NCBI RefSeq assembly: GCF_020179755.1
Contig: NZ_JAIUCY010000001.1
Coordinates: forward strand, 496,001 to 560,000
Reading direction: 5' to 3'
From: Herbaspirillum sp. alder98
GTDB lineage: Bacteria > Pseudomonadota > Gammaproteobacteria > Burkholderiales > Burkholderiaceae_D
DNA: 64,000 nucleotides
The notes beneath the pieces were generated by a model. That model saw only the letters and a program-made list of their open reading frames with translations, had not been told where the DNA came from and did not search any database. How positions within the stretch are numbered: the first letter of the stretch is position 1; the number at the start of each line of letters is the position of its first letter. A program made the position numbers and the translations under genes. Positions 57,698 through 64,000 of the stretch are shown here, piece by piece.

Positions 57698-58390
57698 TTA
57701 TGCACAATTTCCGGGGGCAAGCCTGTGCATAGCCGCTGGGTAACCCACTCAAGTCATTGAGCCAAAAGGGAATTTTCGAAACGCTGCAGGCTTGACCCGA
57801 TCCGGGCGCATCCGTGACCAGCACCGTCGGCGCCTGCGATCGGGGGTGATATCCACATTTTCTGGTGGCAAGCCTGTGGAAAAGCCTTTGAAAACCGACA
57901 CAAGCAATTGATTTATATGGTTTTTCCATTTGCGCGACAAAGCCGTGCAAATGGCGAAAAAACACCCTTTCACGCTGCCACGGCGCTCGTCTCCCGGCAC
58001 AAAGATATCCACATTTTCTGGTGGCAAGCCTGTGCAGAACCGCTTGAGAAGTCACTCAAGTCATTGATCCAAAAGCTTATTTTCAATACGAGGCAAGCGG
58101 TGGCAGCCCACGTCGCCCGGATATCCACCGGCGCGACGATGACGCCGTGCGCACAGATATGCACAGATTTTGTGTGCAAGACTGTGGAGAACGTTCTGAC
58201 ATCCCGGACAAGTCCTTGATTGGAAAGGCATTTTTGACAACGCCGCAATGTGCGTCAATTCGAGGCAGAAAACAGCGGCAAAGCGCAGCGCGACCGCCCG
58301 CGCAGGATATCCACATTTTGTGTGCGCAAGCTTGTGGATAATGCCCTGGCAAGCAGGGCAAGTCATTGATCCAGAAGGGAAATATCATCG
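57698..58390. repeat. Tandem array of five 150-bp units with paired DnaA-box-like nonamers
   Basis: Unit starts are 57698, 57849, 58005, 58157 and 58307 (periods 151, 156, 152 and 150). In every unit a nonamer WTATSCACA is followed exactly 26 bp later (start to start) by an inverted one (TGTGSAnAA/G), and exactly 52 bp from the unit start by CAAGTCATTGAT or a close variant. Three of ten nonamers match the DnaA consensus TTWTNCACA fully (57698, 57875 inverted, 58333 inverted) and the others have one mismatch. About 90 bp of each unit align without gaps; the remaining 60 bp vary. No gene is encoded, since the period is not a multiple of three. Confidence 0.85.
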
Positions 58391-58426
58391 AGAGCGACAA
58401 ATGGGCAGGCGCCCGATCGCAGAACA

Positions 58427-58460
58427 AAAAAAGGCCCGTGACGACAAGCATCACAGGCCA
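58427..58460 (-). terminator. Terminator on the minus strand
   Basis: A 9-bp stem with one mismatch (GGCCTGTGA / TCACGGGCC on the minus strand), a 9-nt loop and seven U. It probably ends the DUF2026 transcript and so marks the right border of the repeat array. Confidence 0.75.
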
Positions 58461-58715
58461 GATATCTGCAACAGGTACAGAGGAGACAGCAGCGATCTTA
58501 GCGCTGGCATATGACGCGTCAATGACAGCTGGCGGTGGCCGATGATGTCACGCCGGCGTCATATGCCTGCGTTATCGTGACGCTTCTGGTGCGGTACATG
58601 CAACCGATATGCATGATCGCACGGTGTGTTGGACACTCGTCCAGCACACCCTCCTTACGGGGGCATCGCAGCAGCAGTCGCCCGTCACCCCGCCCGTCCC
58701 GCCATTCACACCGAC

Positions 58716-59381
58716 TTACCAGACGCCATCCACCGCCATGCCATTGAGGCGGATGCGGCTGATCTCGCCTTCTGCGCCTTGCAGCGCCAGGTCGTCGGGC
58801 ATGGACTTGGGTGGCTTGCGGTACCAGTCCAGGCACACTTCCGACAGGTTGGTCAGCGCCTTCTTGGCCATGAACTGCTGCAACATCGTGCGCGTCAGCG
58901 CCAGATCGGCCGCCAGGAAGAAATCGCCCGGCGCCGCCAGGTCGGTGTGCGAGGCGCTCATGCGCGCCAGGTTCTTCTGGAACATGCGACGCGGTACCGG
59001 CATCGCATGGCCGGCATCGCCCAGCAGTTCCTGGAACACCGGCGCCATGAAGTCGATCGCGTAACCATCGCACTGGACCCAGGCGTGGAAGGCGTCATGG
59101 TTGCTGCTGAGCTGGCCGTCATCGGCAATGGCGCCGAACGACAAGGCTGCGCCCTGCTCGCGATCGACCAGGTAGAACGCGGCGCCGGCGACCGGGAAGG
59201 CATTGCGTTTGTAGAACTTCTTGAGAATCTGGGCGGCAGTAACGCTAAAGAAGAATGACGCCGCCGGAATATCGGCCTCGACACTGCTCAGGACGGAATG
59301 GATGACACGGAAGATGCGCTGATAATCGGCCAGTGGAATCAGCGGGCGCGTGTTGTGCGCGGAGGAAGATGGATTTTGCAT
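58716..59381 (-). CDS. DUF2026-family protein
   Basis: 221 residues. ADYQRIFRVIHSVLSSVEADIPAASFFF, then YKRNAFPVAGAAFYLVD and HDAFHAWVQCDGYAIDFMAPVF, is a pattern I associate with DUF2026, with a Cys/His/Asp arrangement reminiscent of transglutaminase-like folds (C-x(n)-H-x(n)-D is not strictly ordered here). No signal peptide or membrane segment. The start is uncertain: ATG 59381 or 59396, neither with a clear ribosome-binding site. About 255 bp separate its stop codon from the terminator at 58427. Confidence 0.7.
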   Translation of the reverse strand: MQNPSSSAHNTRPLIPLADYQRIFRVIHSVLSSVEADIPAASFFFSVTAAQILKKFYKRNAFPVAGAAFYLVDREQGAALSFGAIADDGQLSSNHDAFHAWVQCDGYAIDFMAPVFQELLGDAGHAMPVPRRMFQKNLARMSASHTDLAAPGDFFLAADLALTRTMLQQFMAKKALTNLSEVCLDWYRKPPKSMPDDLALQGAEGEISRIRLNGMAVDGVW

Positions 59382-59449
59382 GCGATATTTTCGCATGGAA
59401 AAGAACCGGCAAGCCGCTGGCTGCTCCCGGGAGTCAACTTCCCACTCCC

Positions 59450-59850
59450 GCCACGTGACGCGCATTGGACCAACCTTGCAGCTTCACGACTTGCCGTTTC
59501 ACCCTCAAGAACTACTTCTACAGCTACTACATTTACTGCACCTGCTTAACCAACAAACTGCGGTCATCTCATTTACCGGTAGTTCATTACACATACAGCA
59601 ACTGCTTTACCTTAACTGTGAAACATCTGACTTACGTCTACTGCCAACTGCAACTACATACTGCCGGTACTGCCACACCACCTACGGAGGCACCACTACT
59701 CCCGCGAAGTCATGTTCGTACTGCTCGCTGCGTATTACTCACTGCCTATTACTAACTGCTTACTACCTACTTCCCCGGTCACTCCCCAGCTCCCGGCCCA
59801 CTACTACCCCCTACAACCTTCCCTTCCCACTCCAGAACCGTGATGGTGCG
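59450..59850. other. G-poor, pyrimidine-rich strand-asymmetric non-coding tract
   Basis: About 400 bp in which the plus strand has few G (roughly 8 in 60 bases in parts) and repeated CTACT, TACTG and ACTAC words. Average GC is well below the window. No signal for a gene exists on either strand; frames that stay open translate into Tyr/Thr/Leu-rich low-complexity sequence. It separates the DUF2026 gene from the next small gene. Confidence 0.6.
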
Positions 59851-59876
59851 TTGACACGGTCCTGTCTTTCAATCCT

Positions 59877-60188
59877 TTAGCCCTGCGAGTCGCGCTGACC
59901 ATGCAGGAAGCAGGAGCAACTCGACTGATGGTGCGCGGCGCAATGACGCAGCGACTGGCGCAACGCGATATCGCTGTAAACCGGTTCCGCCCCGTTATCG
60001 GCGCCTGCGAAGAGCATGGCGGCGACAGGCGCATCCGACTTCAGGGGCACATCGTCGAGCGACACTTCAAGGCGACCCCACTCGCGATCGGTCTTCACGA
60101 ACAGGTACATCAACACGGTGCAGAACAGCAGATAGCTGATAAACATCAGGGTGATCTCGCCTGGTACGGATTCGGTAATGAAGCTCAT
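59877..60188 (-). CDS. Small single-pass membrane protein
   Basis: 103 residues. MSFITESVPGEITLMFISYLLFCTVLMYLFV gives one membrane helix (about residues 12-31), followed by a soluble tail with Cys/His near the C-terminus (RHCAAHHQSSCSCF). A good CAGGAGC ribosome-binding site supports the start at 60188. No family is recognised. Confidence 0.55.
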   Translation of the reverse strand: MSFITESVPGEITLMFISYLLFCTVLMYLFVKTDREWGRLEVSLDDVPLKSDAPVAAMLFAGADNGAEPVYSDIALRQSLRHCAAHHQSSCSCFLHGQRDSQG

Positions 60189-60557
60189 GACTTGCTCCTG
60201 CTGGTGTGATATTCCAAATGGTCCCACCAGCTTCAGGCACTCCTTCTGCCACTGCGGTGCGTTACAGACCTCGTTTCATTGATGCTCATGTTAGGCATTC
60301 GAGTCGCCCCCTACCATCGGGGAATTCCTGAACCGAAACAACAACCATGGCGTGCGCGCCACAGTCGAGAAAAAGAGGAAGAAACGGGAGGAAACGCTTA
60401 CCGCGCGGAAAAAGAAAAACCCGCCGGGCAATGCCGGGCGGGTTGAAACTCAACGTCCATGTCCAGGAGTGATGAGGAGACGATTCACTATAACCAACAG
60501 CCCCCTGGCGGACAACGAAGCAAACGTCATTCCCTTATACCCCCAGGGCATAAACCA
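60189..60557. other. Intergenic region, mostly featureless
   Basis: About 370 bp between two minus-strand genes. Apart from the terminator at 60410-60444 it shows only purine-rich sequence near 60360-60420 and no credible gene. Confidence 0.5.
60410..60444 (-). terminator. Terminator of the M20 peptidase operon
   Basis: On the minus strand AACCCG-CCCGGC / GCCCGG-CGGGTT forms a 12-bp stem with one mismatch and a 3-nt loop, followed by TTTTCTTTTT. It is 114 bp after the stop codon of the amidohydrolase gene. Confidence 0.75.
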
Positions 60558-61748
60558 TCAGCCCGGCCTGGCCGCCAGGTAACGCTCCACCAGTCGCGTC
60601 CAGTAGGCCGCGCCCACCGGGATGTTGTCGTCATTGAAGTCGTAGTGGGCGTTGTGCAGCATCGGCTGGCCCTGGCCATTGCCTACCCGCAGGAAGCATC
60701 CCGGTCGCTGCTGCAGGTAATAGGCGAAGTCTTCGCTGCCGGCAATCGGGCCGAACGGCGCGATCACATGTTCCGGACCCACCAGTTCTTCGGCCACACT
60801 GCGGGCGAATTCGGTTTCGGCGCTGGAGTTGACCAGCACCGGATAACCGCGCAGGTAGTCGATCTCGGCCCGCGCGCCGTAGCTGTCGACGTGCGACGCC
60901 ACCAGCGCCCGGATCCGTTCTTCCAGCAAAGCCCGGACGTCTTCCTTGAACGAGCGCACGCTGATGTCGAGCGTGGCGTATTCGGGAATCACATTGGAGG
61001 CATTGCCGGCATGCAGCGCGCCGACCGTGATGACGGCGGTCTCCATCGGATCGATGTTGCGCGACACCACCGTCTGCAACGCCATCACCAGGCTGGCGGC
61101 GGTCACCACCGGATCGACCGACAGATGGGGGCGAGCGGCATGGCTGCCCCGGCCCACGATGCGAATCTTGACGGTGTCGCAGGCGGCCATGAAGGGGCCG
61201 CTACGGAACATGAAGGTGCCGGCCGCTACCCCCGGGTGATTGTGGATGCCGAAGATGGCGTCGCAGGGAAAACGCTCGAACAAGCCATCCTCGAGCATCT
61301 TCTGCGCGCCGCTGTTGAAGCCGGCCTCTTCCGCCGGCTGGAAGATCAGGTTGAGCGTGCCGTCGAAATTGCGCGTGCGCGCCAGCTGGCGCGCCGCGCC
61401 CAGCAGCATCGCGGTGTGCCCGTCATGGCCGCAGGCGTGCATCGTGCCGTGCTTGCCGCTGGCGTAGGGCAAGCCGGTTTCTTCCAGAATCGGCAAGGCG
61501 TCCATATCGGCCCGCAAGCCGATGCTGCGTCCGCTGCTACCCACCCGCAGCGTGCCCACCAGGCCGTTGCCGCCGATGTGGCGCGTCACGGCGAAACCCC
61601 ATTGTTCCAGGCGCGCCGCCACCAGCGCGGCGGTATCGACTTCTTCGAACGACAACTCGGGATGCTGGTGGATGTGGCGGCGGATCTCGACGATCTCGTC
61701 CTTGATGTCGGCCAGGTCGGCGACCTGGCACAGATTGGCGTTATTCAT
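60558..61748 (-). CDS. M20D amidohydrolase (hippurate/N-acyl-amino-acid hydrolase type)
   Basis: 396 residues. Metal-binding and catalytic motifs are MHACGHDGHTAMLLGAAR and IFQPAEEAGFNSGA, with GIHNHPGVAAG, all typical of the HipO/AbgB/IAA-amino-acid hydrolase branch. It removes acyl groups from amino acids or indole conjugates; substrate not readable. It follows another M20 enzyme gene by 21 bp and probably shares the transcript with it and the peptide ABC transporter. Confidence 0.9.
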   Translation of the reverse strand: MNNANLCQVADLADIKDEIVEIRRHIHQHPELSFEEVDTAALVAARLEQWGFAVTRHIGGNGLVGTLRVGSSGRSIGLRADMDALPILEETGLPYASGKHGTMHACGHDGHTAMLLGAARQLARTRNFDGTLNLIFQPAEEAGFNSGAQKMLEDGLFERFPCDAIFGIHNHPGVAAGTFMFRSGPFMAACDTVKIRIVGRGSHAARPHLSVDPVVTAASLVMALQTVVSRNIDPMETAVITVGALHAGNASNVIPEYATLDISVRSFKEDVRALLEERIRALVASHVDSYGARAEIDYLRGYPVLVNSSAETEFARSVAEELVGPEHVIAPFGPIAGSEDFAYYLQQRPGCFLRVGNGQGQPMLHNAHYDFNDDNIPVGAAYWTRLVERYLAARPG

Positions 61749-61769
61749 TGTGATGATCCCGGGTTCGGT

Positions 61770-63179
61770 TCAGGCGGTCGCGCGACGCGCCAGCACCTGG
61801 CTGCCCTGCTCGGCCAGGTCCCAGAACAGGCCCGCCATCACCTGCAGCGACTCGCGCGAGACGCTGGCCAGTATATGCTCATTGGGCGCGTGCTGTGAGC
61901 AGGCCGGATACGAGTGCGGCACCCACAGGGTGGGCAGGCCCAGCGTCTCGGAGAACACGTCGTTGGGCAACGAGCCGCCCAGGTTGGGCAACAGCGTGGG
62001 CTTCTTGCCGCTGGTCTCCTGCATCGAGGCCAGCCCCCAGCGCACCCATTCGTCATCCGGATCGAGCCGGGTGGCCGAAAACTGCACGCCGGACAGCGTC
62101 ACCTCGACATCGTGATAGCCATGCGCATCCAGATGCGCGCGAATGTTGGCGATGAAATTGCGGTCGTCGCTGCCCACCACGAAGCGGATCTGGCAATGCG
62201 CGCTGGCGTGACCGGGAATCGCATTGACCGGCGCCTCGGGATTGCCGGTCTTGAAGGCCAGCACTTCCAGCGTGTTCCAGCCGAACACGCGTTCGGCCGG
62301 CGTCAGCCCCGGCTCGCCCCACTCGGCGTCGACCTCGGGATCGGTGGCGCCGCCGCCCACGGTCACATCCGCCAATGCATCGCGCACGCTTTGCGGCAAG
62401 CTGTCCGGCAACAGGCTGGGCACCCGGATGCGGCCACGGCCATCGACCAGGCAGGCAATCGCATTGGCCAGGCGCACGCCCGGGTTGCGCAGCAAGCCGC
62501 CCCAGTTGCCGGAGTGATGCCCACCCTCGCGTGAATTGACCTTGAGATCGAAATTGCAGCCGCCGCGCGAGCCCAGGAACATGGTGGGCGTCGGCGCATT
62601 CACGCGTGGCCCGTCGGAGGCGATGAAGACGTCCGCCTTGAGCCGTTCGGCATGCTGGCGGCAGACAGCGTCCAGCCCGGGCGAGCCGGTTTCCTCGCCC
62701 ATTTCAAGGATCAGCTTGACGTTGTAGCCGAGCCGCCCGCCGCGCACCTTCATGACTTCCTCGAGCGCGGCAAAATTGATGGTGTGCTGGGCCTTGTTGT
62801 CGGCAATGCCGCGTCCGTACCAGCGGTCGCCCTCGACCACGATTTCCCATGGAAAAAGGCCTTCGCGCCACTGCTTGTCATACCCGCGCACCACGTCGCC
62901 GTGACCATAGGTCAGGACCGTGAAGGCGGCCTGCGGCTCGGTGCGTTCGGCGATCAGGAACGGGGTGCCGCCGGGCAGCGGATTCTCGACCACCTCGGTG
63001 CTGAATCCCAGGCCTTGCAGATAGGGCGTAATCTCTTGCTGCAGGTAGGTGTAGAGATGCGGGCGGCTGTCCGGCTCCTGGCTTTCGGAACGGATCGCCA
63101 CGCGGCGCTTCAGGGTCTGCATGAAACGGCCATCGTCGAAATATGCTGCTACCTGGGCGATGGCTTGTGCTCTGCTCAT
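61770..63179 (-). CDS. M20 family metallopeptidase
   Basis: 469 residues. Di-zinc peptidase with TYGHGDVVRGYD (metal His and Asp), YGRGIADNKAQH (bridging Asp), EMGEETGSPGLD (catalytic Glu) and a lid domain around residues 200-330 (GGCNFDLKVNSREGGHHSGNWGG). It resembles dipeptidase/carnosinase-like members. The ribosome-binding site AGAGGAG supports ATG 63179. It is in a unit with the peptide transporter, so its substrate is probably an imported peptide. Confidence 0.9.
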   Translation of the reverse strand: MSRAQAIAQVAAYFDDGRFMQTLKRRVAIRSESQEPDSRPHLYTYLQQEITPYLQGLGFSTEVVENPLPGGTPFLIAERTEPQAAFTVLTYGHGDVVRGYDKQWREGLFPWEIVVEGDRWYGRGIADNKAQHTINFAALEEVMKVRGGRLGYNVKLILEMGEETGSPGLDAVCRQHAERLKADVFIASDGPRVNAPTPTMFLGSRGGCNFDLKVNSREGGHHSGNWGGLLRNPGVRLANAIACLVDGRGRIRVPSLLPDSLPQSVRDALADVTVGGGATDPEVDAEWGEPGLTPAERVFGWNTLEVLAFKTGNPEAPVNAIPGHASAHCQIRFVVGSDDRNFIANIRAHLDAHGYHDVEVTLSGVQFSATRLDPDDEWVRWGLASMQETSGKKPTLLPNLGGSLPNDVFSETLGLPTLWVPHSYPACSQHAPNEHILASVSRESLQVMAGLFWDLAEQGSQVLARRATA

Positions 63180-63220
63180 GTTGCTACTCCTCTGGGTCTG
63201 TTTCGATTCGAAGGGGCTAT

Positions 63221-64000
<780 letters not shown>

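Noticed and set aside
57698..58390. CRISPR array or coding repeat
   Set aside because: The period is about 150 bp with gradual drift and variable spacers of about 60 bp, and units shift reading frame. CRISPR repeats are short and near identical, and no cas gene is present.
57698..58390. Chromosomal origin of replication (oriC)
   Set aside because: DnaA-box-like sites are present, but none of dnaA, dnaN, rpmH, gidA or parAB is near, and no AT-rich unwinding tract adjoins. Kept only as a DnaA-related hypothesis.

Overview
The window is about 63% GC chromosomal DNA of a betaproteobacterium, most likely a Burkholderiales member of the Oxalobacteraceae (Herbaspirillum-like). This is inferred from gene content: a PrpR/PrpBC propionate locus, a glnA-ntrB-ntrC cluster, an iscRSUA-hscBA-fdx-iscX operon, a PEP-CTERM protein and a KdgD-type galactarate pathway. 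No rRNA, prophage, insertion sequence or CRISPR was seen. Most of it reads as core or stable accessory chromosome.

Layout. 1-5 kb: the 3' end of pepA, an Old Yellow Enzyme, a PEP-CTERM protein, a MipA/OmpV outer-membrane protein, exonuclease III, and a GNAT enzyme with a small partner. 5-13.5 kb: propionate catabolism (prpE, prpC, prpB) facing the sigma-54 activator prpR, with a near-perfect -24/-12 promoter, then an MHS-type transporter. prpD/acnD are absent. 13.5-18.2 kb: ntrC, ntrB and glnA, with a candidate sigma-54 promoter and NtrC-like sites upstream of glnA. 18.2-25.8 kb: a rhodanese, two orphan phosphorelay regulators and a DUF1120-type chaperone-usher pilus operon. 25.9-32.5 kb: the complete isc operon, unusual in carrying a LysE-family exporter between hscB and hscA and an intrinsic terminator between iscA and hscB, and preceded by an IscR type-1 site over the promoter.

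32.7-42.7 kb: galactarate catabolism in two transcription units. The FadR-type regulator, kdgD and a semialdehyde dehydrogenase lie on the plus strand. A transporter, garD and a secreted lactonase lie on the minus strand. An MCP gene sits between them. Together they take galactarate to 2-oxoglutarate, and both units share an 11-bp operator-like word. 43-49.4 kb: an unknown four-helix membrane protein, a parDE toxin-antitoxin pair, two identical tRNA-Asn genes, an aromatic/aspartate aminotransferase, uvrB and a catalytically altered uracil-DNA-glycosylase-like protein. 49.5-57.7 kb: a LysR regulator, a monooxygenase-like protein, and two divergent metal operons (znu-type ABC importer and zrg-type operon) that share a symmetric promoter and twin palindromes.

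57.7-58.4 kb holds the most striking non-coding element: five tandem units of about 150 bp. Each carries an inverted pair of DnaA-box-like nonamers at an invariant 26-bp offset, and a conserved CAAGTCATTGAT block at an invariant 52-bp offset. The end of the window holds a DUF2026 protein, an oddly strand-asymmetric non-coding tract, a small membrane protein, two M20 peptidases and the 3' part of an oligopeptide ABC ATPase gene.
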